Of a DNA stretch of 64,000 bases, positions 1-11,596 are shown one piece after another. Position 1 is the stretch's first letter; each line of letters opens with the position of its first letter. The position numbers and the translations under genes are program-made. The stretch comes from Callaeas wilsoni (lineage: Eukaryota; Chordata; Aves; Passeriformes; Callaeidae): contig VWPU01004543.1 in assembly GCA_013398955.1 (NCBI GenBank), positions 62,001-126,000 of the forward strand. The letters run 5' to 3'. Under the pieces are notes generated by a model, which saw only the letters and a program-made list of their open reading frames with translations, was not told the DNA's origin and ran no database searches.

Positions 1-1565
1 GAATAACTGACACTTGGAATCTCAAGCTGCTGCTTTTGTGTGAGTCATGCAGCAGCAGATTTAGGTATGTATTCATATGTGTAGCCCATTTATGAAAAGT
101 GAAGCTGACTTTTACATTTTATTTTACAGAATGCTGCACAAATGAGGTTGCTGATGAAGTTCTTACTGTGTCCAACTGTGCCTTAGCTGCTGTGTGAGCA
201 AGGGATGAGATCAGAGCTCCCGTGACAGCTGCAATTCAGCGTCATTCCTGCAACCTCTATTGGCAATTCTGCCAAAGACTTTTACATGTGATCAATGTGC
301 CTCTGCAAATCAATAGAAAATTAATTAAGAGATCACACAGAGAGGTCATAATGTGGCCTGGAGGGGGAAGATGCACCACCACAAATGCCCAAACAAATTT
401 AACACTAAACAATGTGAGAAAACTTAGCAGAACACATATTTTCATGGATGGGAGGTGCTTCTGGCTCCTAACACAGGTATTTGGTGTGGACTGAGTCTGA
501 ACCTCAGTGCACATTCAAGCAGCACATGGTACCAGGGAAGAGAACAACTCTTGGGGCTTAGAGTACCAAGCATTAGCTTTCACTGCCAAACAATAAAAGG
601 AATAAGTGGAAAAACCCTGCAAATATCCATTGGGCTTAGGTCTTGACTGACAGTTAAAAATCAATTTCTGGATCATTTCAATAAAGTAATTTAAACAAAT
701 CTAGATACAACATGCTGGTTTGTTTCTCTGTGTGTGTGTCTTTCAAAATAGTCATAATTGTGGAAATAGTTCTTCTGGTATTACAGGCTGATTCACAGCA
801 GATGTACTTTCCCCCCACCCCCTTCCCTAAAAGCAGGGCTCTAGGTACTGCTCAAGTGAACAAACTATTCCAGTGTTATTTGTGTGCCAGTTGTTTGCTT
901 TCACTCAACCATTGCACCTTTTTAGCTTTGTATTCCTGTGAAGACATTGTTATGGAGCATAAGAGTAATAATATAACTGGAAAAGCATTTACTGAATTGG
1001 TTTTTACAGTGGTTTGTACTGGCTGCAAACAATATTCTCTGCTTCCCAGGCCAATGTGTATGTTTTCACTTCTAAGCCTTCAACTTATTACAGTACTGTC
1101 CCCTCCAAGGTTTTCTCTGCATTTTTTGGAAACTGGCCCCTCCATCCTTAAATTGCTCTTTGGTACAGCCCCTGGAAAACTTGGTTCCAGGCTTCATTGA
1201 CACCTCTCTCTCAGCTGCTCTGCAGCTCTGTGCCTCCGTGAGTCACTACTGTCTATTGGCTCCCACTTACCAACAAGATTATTTTCCTGCCCTCTAGGCT
1301 TCTTGGATTTCCCAGAACTTTTTATAGATACAAAGCTTTGAACACTGTAAGGGGAAAAAAGTAATTTATTATTTTTCATGAATTTTGCTGAGATTTACGG
1401 AATAAATGTGTTTTGGTAAATAAAAGGAAACCAGCACTAGATGTTGTTGGCTCCTTCCTTCAGTCCAAAAGTACAAACTGTTCTGGACTGTTTATTTAAT
1501 GCTGTGAAAGCCCTGGCAGGCAGGACTTGCCCTTCTCCCGGCAGATCTTTCTCTTACGGTGTGGT
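1..1565. other. Non-coding stretch, nothing assignable
   Basis: I see no repeat family, RNA gene or convincing exon here. The longest open frame (plus strand, 712-1200) is rich in Cys, Leu and Ser with no recognisable motif and looks like chance. A minus-strand donor-like GTAAGT occurs at about 1263-1268, but no matching exon could be supported. Confidence 0.5.
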
Positions 1566-1950
1566 TCTAGCCGTGCCAGAGGAAGCCTGGGAAGCCCCTG
1601 TGGCCTCCCAGGCTGCCGGTGCGCCCCAGGGCACACGCTGCCTGCCCAGAGAAGGGGCACGGCACGCTCCATGCCCCTGGGTCTTTCCCCAAGGCTTCGC
1701 TGGACGTGGGCTGCCATGAGGACCTGCAGAGGGTCCCTGTCCTCCGTTCCAGCTCCCTCCTGCTGCATTCTGGCTGCTGTGCCGTAGCAGCACGGGCCCG
1801 GCAGGGAACAGGGCAGGGGCAGCTCTGTGGGGCGCGGGCAGCCCTGCTCTGTGCTGGTGCGCAAACACCGACAGCGCTGCACGGGCCCCTCTCATGCACT
1901 CAATGAACCGCTACGGACGCGTCGGGGAGCCGCAGGCGGCAGGCGGTAGC
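1566..1950. promoter_or_regulatory. CpG-rich island, possible promoter or regulatory element
   Basis: By hand count this interval holds about 26 CpG dinucleotides in under 400 bases and is clearly GC-rich, while the flanks are AT-rich and nearly CpG-free. The densest part is 1855-1945, which includes an ACGCGT site near 1917. Such islands in vertebrates usually mark a promoter or an unmethylated regulatory element (established knowledge). Overlapping frames are open on both strands (for example 1496-1882 minus and 1619-1906 plus), but GC-rich sequence loses stop codons by composition alone, so I do not call a gene. No TATA box, start site or transcript direction can be fixed from sequence. 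It could also be a GC-rich repeat that I do not recognise. Confidence 0.55.
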
Positions 1951-3302
1951 TGAGCCTTTCTGGTCAAGGAGCGTTTTCTCTATTTTTCAGTCTTGCTGCT
2001 TCAGCCGTGAACAAACACCATCCTCAAAGTGTATGCCACCTTACAGAGATGAAAACCCACACAGAAATAGTGTTTTAGACCACCTGAATAGACTAGGATT
2101 TCTTTAGAAGTAATAAATTATGAAGTCTTATTGCAATTGTGAGTTCAGAAAATATCTAGAATTTATTTTGCTGTCAAAGTTATAATTTTAATTTTTTTTT
2201 AATGCTCGCAATATCTTGTGGAGGTGTATTTCCAAAAGCTGTTAAAACGGCTCAGTAACTCTTTGAGGAACCCGAAGTAATTTGCTATCTGACTGGATTT
2301 TATTTGAGTTTCCGGATGATGCCATGTGGTGCTCGGATTCAATAAATGACATACTGAAGGAAATGATATGTACGTACGACGGTAGTTGAAGGACTTGTGC
2401 GGGATTTCTCTAGTGCAAATATGATCTTTTAATATTTATAGGTATGCAACCCATTTAAGTTTATCCATGTGGTCCACACGACAAAACTTTGATCATTACC
2501 AGTGCCTCTAGTTGGCAGTGTTGCATTACTAATAGAAAAAGGACAACTATTTCAGCTTTGCTATATTCCAGTGAAAAGTTCAGAATACAGATCACTTAAA
2601 CATTAAAATGGGTGCACATAAAAAGTCACAAAGTTTGAAAAAACAATTAAAAATCAATTCTGAGAAAGTCAGAATGCCTTTTTTATTTTTTTTTTAAAAA
2701 TATATGTGCTCATAAAGTAATTTGAGAGGTGACAGGGGTAGAAACCCAGACCAGATTTTAAAGAAGAGAGCCAGGAAATTCAGCATGTGTTTTGGAAGAG
2801 ATTGAGAGCTCAGAAATATTCAATGAAACTTTCTGACTGCCACAAGAAATGAAAAGCGGCTGCATTTCCCTGCAGTCAGAGTGTCCCAATAAAGACTTCA
2901 CAAGCAAGAATGCTCTCCAGAAACACATTGGACTACTTTGCTGCAGCTGTGAGAGTGAGTCAACCAGGCCTCTGTTGAAAGAAATCCTGTTGCTGCAATG
3001 TTTTTGCAATGTTTTCCTGCAGTGACATCACTGTATCTGCTTTAAAATGTAATGCCATCTAAAAAGCAGAAGAAATTGTGTGCTGCAAAATGAGGGTTTA
3101 CAGGATCTTTCAGTGTTTTGGCTTTCTGCACAGGTATTCCTTTCACTATAGTAAAGGGCTTATTCCAGGGCTTGCTTCCTTGAAGGGCTGTCGCAAGAGG
3201 GCATGAGAGCAACTCAGTATCTCTCAGCTTTTGTCTCCCTTTATACTCTCTGTTCTTTGGCCAGACCTTGATCCTGCAAGTTTCTGAGTCCTTGGTCCCT
3301 TT
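1951..3302. other. Non-coding stretch with a somewhat CpG-retaining part
   Basis: No gene is seen. Between about 2240 and 2480 scattered CpGs persist (for example around 2371-2402) beside AT-rich sequence. This could be a regulatory or conserved non-coding segment next to the CpG island, but no motif proves it. Short A/T runs occur at 2189-2200 and 2680-2700. Confidence 0.35.
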
Positions 3303-3419
3303 CCAGCACAGCACTCGATACATATTTAACTTTAGGCACATTAGCAACTCCACTGATGTCCGTAGGGCCACTCATATGCTTGAAGTTAGGCATGTTCTTG
3401 AGTGTCTCTACTGGATCAG
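3303..3419. repeat. Old palindromic repeat, MITE-like (non-autonomous DNA transposon relic)
   Basis: The two halves form an imperfect inverted repeat. The left half (about 3303-3360, starting CCAGCACAG and containing TTTAACTTTAGGCACAT) matches the reverse complement of the right half (about 3362-3419, containing ATGCTTGAAGTTAGGCATG and ending CTGGATCAG). The arms share CCAG, CACTC, ACAT, TAACTT and GCA blocks in register. The wording resembles a degenerate amniote palindromic repeat that I know by pattern (GATCCAGCAAAGCAC ... TTAAGCATGTG). I infer a hAT-like MITE but cannot name the family. The preceding bases (3262-3300, TTGATCCTGCAAG) may belong to the same element. Confidence 0.45.
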
Positions 3420-6400
3420 CAAATATGGGATTGAGGGCTCTGGCAAGTGTCCAGGCAGACATCTCCCAAAGAAGCCAGACAAGCCTCTCTTCTGATGTGG
3501 ACCTGTCATGATGCAGTCATGTTAATCTCCAGCAGCCACTTGCTAAAAAGAGGCTCTAGCAGATCATTCCTCACTGACTGAGCAGACCATGGTGCTTTAG
3601 CAACAGAAAGGCTTCAGCTTTGGCCATCACAATGCAGAACTGCTCACCTGAGCAGCTCGTAGAGCTGCAGCCTGAGGTGCCTGCACTAACCCCTTTGGTG
3701 GTGCTCAGGTGTTCCCCCAAAGCTGAGCTCATTCACTGCAGTCCATCCAGATATTTTTTGTATCCAGTATTATATATTTAGCTATATATTTAGTATATTC
3801 AGAAAACTTGAATAATAATATTTATAAAACCCAAACCAAACAAAAACTTTATGGCTTGCTCTGGCCTCCTGTTTCTACAATTCACATCTGAGAAGCAGGA
3901 TGAAGTTAGCATTACCCAACTGAAAACAATTTCACTTTGAATGGCAAAGGTGGAGATGACACACATGTAAAAATACAAGGGAATATCAACAAATGCTGAC
4001 AGGTATCCCAGGTCTTGCTTTTCTTTATCTCCATGGCCATTAAAAGCTGTTAATTACCACAGTATGGCTTCAGCTGAGTAACGGTTTGCTTTTACTGTGG
4101 AATATATTTTTAGCCTGGCCAAGCATAACCTTTTGCTATTTTGCTGTTACATTTATAGCCCACATAATTGATGCAGAAAAAATTTTAGCTTCAGATTAGC
4201 TTCTAGCTACAGTATTTTCTTGTTGTTGCTTTTTTTAAAGCCAAGGATTAATAGGAGACAGACAGAAACATAGGACTGAGTCATCAAGTGCTGTCCTCCG
4301 CTCCTGGAGGCAGCCACATCAGAATATCCTGCTTATATATGCATTAAAATGACTTAGGAATTTTGCCATTCTTCTTTCTCAAGTCTGCCTTTGTAACTCA
4401 CTCCTTAGGAGAAACTCTGATTTAACTAGCCTGAACTTACACTGTTCACATATTCTTTTGCCAGCACCGGCCCAAATGCTGCTTCTCTCTCTCTCTGTCT
4501 ATCTTGCTCTCAAGTATGTCTGCAGGGAAATCATATCTCAGCTTGGGCTTTTTTCTTTTGGATGGAATAAAGAAAAAATTTTGAGTTTCTTCATTCACCA
4601 CATGTAGTTGCCCTTTTCTGCATCTATTCTAGCAGGAGTTCAGAATTCCTGAACAGATGTACCATTATGTTACAGACATGGTCTTATATGGGCCTGTGCA
4701 ACTACTTCTCTCTGAAAATATGTTGTCTTACTTCTCCTTGAGTCACATTTTGCTCTCTTACAGATTTTTTTCTATACTAGTTACTAGTGATCAATCTTAA
4801 TATGATCTGTCCTGTGACTAATGATGATTACATCCACATCTTTTTTCTTCCAGAATTTTTTCCAATTGCTACGGCTCAAACTTTGAGCAGAAATATCTGC
4901 CACTAGCCTCTGTGAAAAGAATTTTCTGTATGAGTGCCTTTTCCATCTTGTACAATCTTTTTAAGACGTGGATGAGCTGGCCTTGAGGCCAGTGGGGAAA
5001 ACTGAAACATCTTGCATTTTCATCTGTAGGAGTATGCACTCAGGCTATGCCTGGCCTAAAGCAGATAAAGTCTCCCTAAAGCCACTACTTTAGGCAATGG
5101 AGAGGAACAGCGATGACTGAAAACATACGGATTAAGTCTACTCTAAGTCACCATCTGGAGAAGCCAGATGAGATCCGGATGGGAGGTACCAGATAAAGAC
5201 ACCCTAGGAGATTGGCTCCTATCAGCTGATGTTGGTCTCTTTAGATATATTTCCAGTTACAACTTTGGAATATCTCATTATATCTGCATTCTTCTTTAGC
5301 ACATAGGTCAAAATAGGTAATTTTAGACCTCAAAAAAAGCCCCAAACCCAAAACCTACTTAACAGATTTTAAGCCCAAGGATGTAGATATCTGAAACACA
5401 AAATTCTGTGGTACCGATACTGAAGCTAACCTTAGTGAATCTGTTATACACCCTAGCTATCACCATACACCTGTTCAACTGATATCCTCCTGACAAACAT
5501 TTCCAAGGCCTGCTTAATAGGTTCCAGCTGTGGTACATTCCCACATATGGTTTTTTTTTTCAGCATAAAGGATAACCTTTTGCTTGAATTAGTGAAGTGT
5601 CTCAGCAGACAGGTGTAACCTGACAGGTCTTTGTTATTTATGATGGTGATGCTGCTCAAAGGATGATGTTAGAGATTCCAGTGACTTCATCTTTTTCCCT
5701 TGATTGAATGAGAAATATGTTATTGTTGTATATACATGTAAAACATTGTAACTGATATTTGGCTGAAAGATTTTGGTGCAATGTGTCAGGAAGTGTGGCT
5801 TGTGGTGTGATGTGGGTTGCAACAACTCTGGAGTTCTGCTCAACTTCTACCATGTTGCATTTCCACGATGAAAAGGAAATTAATGAACTTTGCCTCTCAG
5901 CTTGCACCCTGCAAATTGGCAACAACTCACAGAGAGACTAATGTGTTCAGGTTGTGAAGTGGTAGTCTCATTTCTTAACTTTACGTGGTTAGGGAGGAAG
6001 ATCCTCTGTCTAGGCTAAACTAGACTAAGACAGACTTCTGTTCTCAGTCACCCTCTTGGGAGATCCTGTTGTTCTCAGAAGACCAATGGCAGATACTGAG
6101 AAGATTTGCCTTTTCTGTAAAGTGAAATGTCTTGGACTGTCTGACTGTAAATTCCTCTGTGTTCTGCAAGGAGCACTGCCTAAACAAAACAAACATGTTT
6201 GGGAAAAACATGTGATCCCTAAATATATGGGGAAATGTAGAGCATTAGAAAGTATGGAGGTCTTGTATTTGTCTTCTTTACCCAAGTATTTAGGATTAAT
6301 TTCACCACTTTTCTTTCATTCCAACAAAAAAGAGCAAAATCTGGATTTCACTGCAAGGAAATGCAACATTCTCCTTTATGCTGTGTTGTCACCTTCAGCA

Positions 6401-8043
6401 GTCTTTTTCTTTTGGAAGTGTGATGGTACACCTTCTGAAAGCCCATCATTTGAATGCATATATTTTAATCCAAAAAGTTTCCTAATGATTTTTATAGTTA
6501 AAAGAACAATTAAAATTCCTTTTCAGTCATGATTTTCCTAAGTGATGGAAAATCCTTATTTTAACTGCAGTTATTCAAAATAATAGATAAGAATAATTCT
6601 AATGCTGGCCCAAAAGCATTATTGACAGTAGAAATGGGCTTTTTTATTATCACTAATTTTTTTAAGGGAAGAGCACACATGAGGGACAAGAGAGAAAATC
6701 TTTTCCAAAAAAGTTTACAGGGTGGACCATTGGAGGAACATGGAGGTACATTTTTACTTTTAAACTAAGAAAATTTTTCACAGTTTGTCATTTGAGAGGT
6801 GCATACATATTTTGCAGTCCTTAGTTTCCTGGAGGGTGAAGACAGAAGGAAAATTACCTTGTTTTCACTTATATTTTTAAGATTACAGTGATGAGACTGG
6901 AATGAAAAGGAGTGTCTGCCAATGGCTGAGTTAATTTGCTCATGTTGCAAGGAAGACAAACTCAAATAAATTAATAAAAATGGAAAGAAAATAATTACAA
7001 TATTTAATTATGTCACAAAAATCCAACACAAATGACATAGCAAAGATCAGTGGAAACTTGCTGAAAAGCGTGTCTGTTGTTTTTCATAAGAGCACAAACT
7101 AGAACAAAGGCTGAGCAAGGTCTGCAGTGTGGTGTTACAGCAGAGGTAATGGGCAGAGCCCATCATCAGTGGGACCTGGACCATGTGAGGGAATGCTGGT
7201 GGCTTACAGATGCTTTCCCCTTCTCATGCATGTAGATTTAATTTGAACTTAGCTTGCCAGTAGCCATAAATTGCATGAGAGTGCTATATGGATGCCACAG
7301 CACAACCGACCGTGCTTTTGTATTCCAGGTGGGATGAAAACCCCTGTTCCAATACGAGCACAATGCAAATGTCATGGGGATTTTCCCTCTGGCAAATGCA
7401 CTGTGATTAGGTGCCTTTTAATATAGAAGTCTAAAATAGGTTTGTAGAGATCTCAAGATTTTGTGTTTCCACTGATAATGAGGCACTTTCACAGAGGTTG
7501 ACCAGCTCAGATATGGAAGTGTGCACTGTGGACATCTGTACTAAAGCTGTGCGGGGAAATCTATCCCATATGCTTCTGTTGTGGATGACAGAGGGAGAGC
7601 AGGGTGGAGGAGCCTCTGAAACAACCAACTACCAGAATGAACCTATCCTCAAGGACAGAAAGCTGACCCCGGGCTCTCACTGAAGGGAGGTCTCTTAGGC
7701 TGACAATATCCACCAAACTGAAAAGGAGGCACAGGCACAAGTCATGACAGCAACAGCAAAAATTAACTAGTGCTTCTACTACACCAAACATGTTTCAAAG
7801 GGACCACATTAGCTACAGTTCTCAGATTGCATTTGGGTAACAGGATGATGCTCTAAAACCTAGCAATTTCTTGCCTGTTTATCTTCCCCTCATCTTTATA
7901 AAACTCTCTTTCTTGGCTGTCAGGTCATGCTATTTTGACTTTTTCTAAGGCAGGCTTTTTAAAATGGAGAAATCAATGCTCTCTTCAATTATTTAAAGAG
8001 AAATGTGTTTCCTGTTTCCTAACATACTCCTAATTTGTTAGTG
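3420..8043. other. Non-coding stretch; weak minus-strand exon-like patches only
   Basis: No gene or confident repeat is seen. Two short minus-strand intervals look faintly exon-like. One is 5471-5527 (57 bp, open, donor CAG|GTGTAT, weak acceptor). The other is 6858-6938 (81 bp, open, donor AAG|GTAATT). A pyrimidine-rich run lies at 4483-4510. The 158-codon plus frame at 6056-6532 shows no motif and I treat it as chance. Part of 4440-4900 may be a very old LINE in minus orientation, but I could not support it. Confidence 0.35.
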
Positions 8044-8792
8044 GTGTTTAAATACAGAAACATCCAAGCTGGAAATGGCCTTGGGAGGCCTTTAGTCCAA
8101 TCTCCTGCTCAGGGCAGATTTAACACTGAATTCAGACCACATTGTTCAGGACTTTGTCCAGTTGGGTCTTGAAAACCTTCCAAGAAAGGGTTTCCATGAC
8201 TTCTCTCAGTAACCTAATTAAATGTTTAATTATCTTCAGAGATTCTTTTTCTTTTGTCCTTGAATCCAGATAGGACCTTCTCTGTTCCAGTTTACATTTC
8301 CTTCCCCCAATTAAGATCTTGTCTCCTTCTCCAACTCCTCAACAATTTCTGTTAAGTCCTTCCTAACATGTCTCTTCCCCAGGCTAATCAAGCCCAAATC
8401 CTCTTGGTTTTCCTTATGGGTCAGTTGCTTCAGCTCCTGACTCTCAGCAGCATCTTTCTACATACACTTGACAAGGTTTATCTTCATCTTTCATGTAGCT
8501 GGTGGTACAAAACTGGATACAGGTTTACATATGCTGTCTAGTAAATGTCATGCAAAGAGGAATAACCAGTAGCAGGATTCTTATTAATTCAGTCCAGGAT
8601 TCTGTTGGCCTTTTTTTCCTGCCAGGGCACACTGCTGGCTCATGTAGAGCATATTGCCAAAAAGACCCCAGTCTTTTTCATCGCAGCTGCTATTAAAGCT
8701 GCTCAGCCTCCAGACTACACCACTATAGTGTGTTAGTTCATCCCAGGTTCAGCAGTTTGCATTTTTTTTGTTTTTGAATTTCATGAAACTCC
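8044..8792 (-). mobile_element. CR1 LINE, old 3' part, minus orientation
   Basis: Read on the plus strand, this matches the antisense layout of avian CR1 3' ends. It opens with a segment like CCAAGCTGGAAATGGCCTTG, followed by a degenerate stretch ending GTCTCTTCCCCAGGCTAA (about 8371-8388), then TGTTGGCC (8603-8610) and GGGCACACTGCTGGCTCATG (8625-8644), and a last recognisable part up to ATTTCATGAAACTCC (8778-8792). Divergence is high, so it is an ancient, 5'-truncated, immobile copy. CR1 elements move by target-primed reverse transcription and usually lack clear target duplications. Edges are approximate. Confidence 0.85.
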
Positions 8793-9927
8793 AGAAATAT
8801 AACCACATTAAATTAGACTCAGAATAAAGCATATCTAGTTTCTCACCCCACTCAAACAACCAGCAGAAATGCTCAGAGTGGGAAAGCAGAAATGGTTATA
8901 ATAGGACAACCACAGAACAAAACTATGCAATTAAAACCAGGCAGGGACCTAGAGGCAATCTCTCAGTTTGATTTAGCAGTTCACAATTAGGGATTTAAAG
9001 CTCAAGTCTGCAACATTACATCCATAAACATTCTCTTTTCACAACCATGCCCTACAGGTATGAAAAGTTCTTTGGCATGAGAAGAACCAAACTGTTTTTC
9101 TGTTTTGTCCATGGCATAATCTGTAAGCAACTCTTGAAATTACCTTCGATATTCCCATGTCTCCCATGTGGAAAATGAGTTTGTGAATACATAAATAAAT
9201 TTCTCTCTCTTTCTGTCTATATATCTATATATATCTATATATATCTATTTATCAGAATTTATCCAGGAGGTAAATCTCAAAAGTATTTTTAAGGTGACAA
9301 AGAACAGAAAAACCTGGAAAAAAATCACCTCAGCAGGCATAATTGAAACTAGTAAACTAAATGTGGTGGGAGAAATGCTGTTGCAAATGTATAAACATAG
9401 GTATTATAAAGAAAAAAAAGGAATTTTATGTAGAACTAGTCATCTCAAGACTACCCCAAGTACCCAGTCGGCCTGTTTTTGCAGCTATATTGGTCTTCTA
9501 TGGCATTTTTTCATCCAGTCCACTATTCTTTGGTTCTAGATTTTGCTTTTTATGAAAATACTATACATAATGTCTTTGGTGAGCTTTGTGTCTGAATTTT
9601 ATTTATCTGTGAAATAATAGGGACAATAATGTAGGGATCTATTTCTTAATCACTAGGCACAAGAAATAATGAATATTTTCAAAATCACTGAGAAATTACA
9701 TAAAGGAAAAATAAACAGGGGAACATTTGGACAAAGCTAAAAATCAGAAGAAATATTGGAAAGTCTTGAAGACAACAAAAATATTAAATACCCCAGCAAA
9801 ATTTCAGATTGCATGGTGTTTCACTGCCAGGATGCCAATACTCTGCTGATAAACTGATTGTCACAGAGACTCCTAAATAATTCAGAAAACAAACTGACAG
9901 TAGCTAAATGCAGTGTTGAAATAACAG
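8793..9927. other. Non-coding stretch with an AT-rich simple repeat
   Basis: No gene is seen. The interval holds a TATATC-type simple repeat at about 9205-9252, listed separately. The overlapping plus frames at 9294-9555 are low-information chance frames. Confidence 0.5.
9205..9252. repeat. Simple repeat (TATATC/TCTATA)n
   Basis: A pyrimidine-rich CT segment runs into several imperfect TATATATCTA units, period about 10-12. Confidence 0.85.
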
Positions 9928-10290
9928 AACTGCCCTATGAAGAGTGGCTGAGGGAGCTAAGGCTGTTTGGCCTGGAGAAAAGGAGGTTCAGGGGGGATCT
10001 TATTGCTCTCTACAACTGCTTGAAAGGAGGTTGGAGTCAGGTGGGGGTTGGCCTCGAAGTTTAGGCTAGATATTAGAAAAAAGTTCTTCACAGAAAGAGT
10101 GGTTCAGCATTGGAATGGGCGGCCTAGGGAGGTGGTTGAGTCACTGTCCCTGGAGGTGTTTAAAAAAAGACTTGATGAGGCACTCAGTGCCACGGTTTAG
10201 CTGGTAAGGTGATGTTAGGTCACAGGTTAGACTTGAAGACCTTGAAGGTCTTTTCCAACCTAGTTTATACTGTGATTCTGTAATTTCTTT
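9928..10290 (+). mobile_element. CR1 LINE 3' end, plus orientation
   Basis: This is a 5'-truncated CR1 tail. Diagnostic segments are CTGTTTGGCCTGGAGAAAAGG (one base mismatch from the usual CR1 text), GGGGGATCTTATTGCTCTCTAC, AAGTTCTTCACAGAAAGAGTGG, GGAGGTGTTT and the terminal GTGATTCTGT. It covers the end of the ORF2 region and the 3' UTR only, so it cannot encode reverse transcriptase. It is less diverged than the copy at 8044-8792, so it inserted later. The orientations are opposite, so these are two separate insertions. The left edge near 9928 is approximate. Confidence 0.9.
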
Positions 10291-10949
10291 ATTCTGGAGG
10301 AATGAATAATAATATTTCTTCCCCCAAGTGCAGTAATTAAATCTAAAAATGATGGTTTAGGTTAACCTGACTCAAGTTATTCAAGTCATCTCTCCAGACC
10401 TATCCAAAATGCACATGAGAAGTCTGGAATGCAAAAAGGTTCCAAGTGTTCTTTATGCTTTCCCAGCTGTCACATAATTTTATGCACAACACTCCCAACT
10501 CCCGAATGCCTGCAATACCACAAGACCAGAACACAGCACAAGGTTCCTGTTCCCCAGTCTCTACCCATGTCCTCTTTCTTTCAGTATGAGTTTCATCCTG
10601 CACCAGAGAGGTCACCTGTGCTGTGGAGGAGGCCGTGCTGTGGCGATCGATGTACCCATGTAGTACTGGCATGTTCACCATCACATGACGCTGCAGAAAT
10701 AACCCAGACCAGGAGAAGCTGGTGGGTTGAGGGAAGCACGGGTGGTGCAGTCAATTGCACAACAAGCGAAGATCAGGCTCTGCATTTCCTTTGTCTCTGG
10801 GCAGGACTAGAAGGGAGAATCTTTTCTTTTATTCTCAATCCAAAAGGATTACTACATAAACCAATATCTTTTATAGCTGTGAACTTAGACATGTGAATCT
10901 CTACCATGATAATTACCACTGAAGAAATATATCTACCTTCTCTGCTTAC
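10291..10949. other. Non-coding stretch, nothing assignable
   Basis: Overlapping open frames exist on both strands (10429-10896 plus and 10400-10684 minus), but neither has a motif or splice context. If the exon-like series at 10950-18529 is real, this is 3' intron or 3' flank. Confidence 0.4.
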
Positions 10950-11076
10950 TGTTCTTATATAATTTGCATCAGTGAAGGAATGATTGAGAAAGTCACTTTC
11001 AAAATTAAATTTTTCTTGCATCTTCTCTATGAACATCTTAAAAATGCGTGATCATCTTGATAATGCTTCATCTTTT
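10950..11076 (-). pseudogene. Candidate exon (127 bp) of an unidentified minus-strand gene, one in-frame stop
   Basis: On the minus strand an acceptor TTTTCATGCAG ends just before 11076, and a donor ACA|GTAAGC follows 10950. One base then 42 codons run in a single frame. The protein is charged and helix-like (for example FIEKMQEKFNFESDFLNHSF) and is interrupted by one TGA at 11054-11052, which could be a decayed CGA. Alternative acceptors closer to the coding part (TTTTTAAG just before 11040) would avoid the stop. I do not recognise the family. It lies 146 bases downstream of the block at 11223-11596, and the joint leaves a phase mismatch. That fits decay or a wrong boundary. Confidence 0.33.
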
Positions 11077-11222
11077 CTGCATGAAAATCTAAGGTAGGTT
11101 GCTTATGACCAACTTCTATGATTAAAAAAACCCCTACAAACCGAAAAAGCTATGTAGATTTCTTGTAATCCCTTATTTCGTTCACTTGACTAATTTTTTT
11201 CATGGTATTTTATCATATTTAC

Positions 11223-11596
11223 CATTTGCTTCATATGCTTCTGACCCTTGACATCTGGAAATACTTCTTGAATCTCCATCGTTGTGACCTTGATATTTTG
11301 CTTTCGAAGGAATTCATTAAATCTTTCAATATTCATGTCATGTTTTACCAACTAATCAATACTTTATAGTTTCTGTGGGTATATTTTCTGTTGTGTAATA
11401 TTGGCTTAAATAATTTCTACCATGTTTGCCTGAGCTATCCTTTCTGTGACTCTGTGGTGATACTTTTTGGTTATGCTCATGATGAGTCTCAGGAACTGCA
11501 TCTTCCACTGCCTCGGAACGATCACTTTCATAAAGTATTTTGGAAATATCCATTTATATGTTATGGTGTCACAGTATTTTTGGTATGTTTATGCCC
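11223..11596 (-). pseudogene. Candidate decayed exon (374 bp) of an unidentified minus-strand gene
   Basis: The minus strand shows an acceptor GCATTTCCCAG before 11596 and a donor ATG|GTAAAT after 11223. One continuous frame of 124 codons (after two leading bases) gives strongly protein-like text, such as VIVPRQWKMQFLRLIMSITK then KKYHHRVTERIAQANMVEII, and later NIERFNEFLRKQNIKVTTM then EIQEVFPDVKGQKHMKQM. It is broken by four stops (11591-11589, 11408-11406, 11366-11364, 11354-11352). The amphipathic, Glu/Lys/Arg/Gln-rich composition is unlike the surrounding chance frames. That favours a once-coding exon. I cannot identify the protein. The alternative is coincidence in AT-rich DNA. Confidence 0.4.

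Noticed and set aside
712..1200. 162-codon plus-strand open frame
   Set aside because: Composition rich in Cys, Leu, Ser and Phe, no motif, no splice context; consistent with a chance frame in 64 kb.
4440..4900. Possible very old LINE in minus orientation
   Set aside because: Only vague resemblance to CR1/L2 antisense text; no diagnostic block.
6056..6532. 158-codon plus-strand open frame
   Set aside because: No domain or motif, and an overlapping minus frame of similar quality; treated as chance.
10429..10896. 155-codon plus-strand open frame
   Set aside because: No recognisable family, overlapped by an open minus frame; no splice or promoter support.
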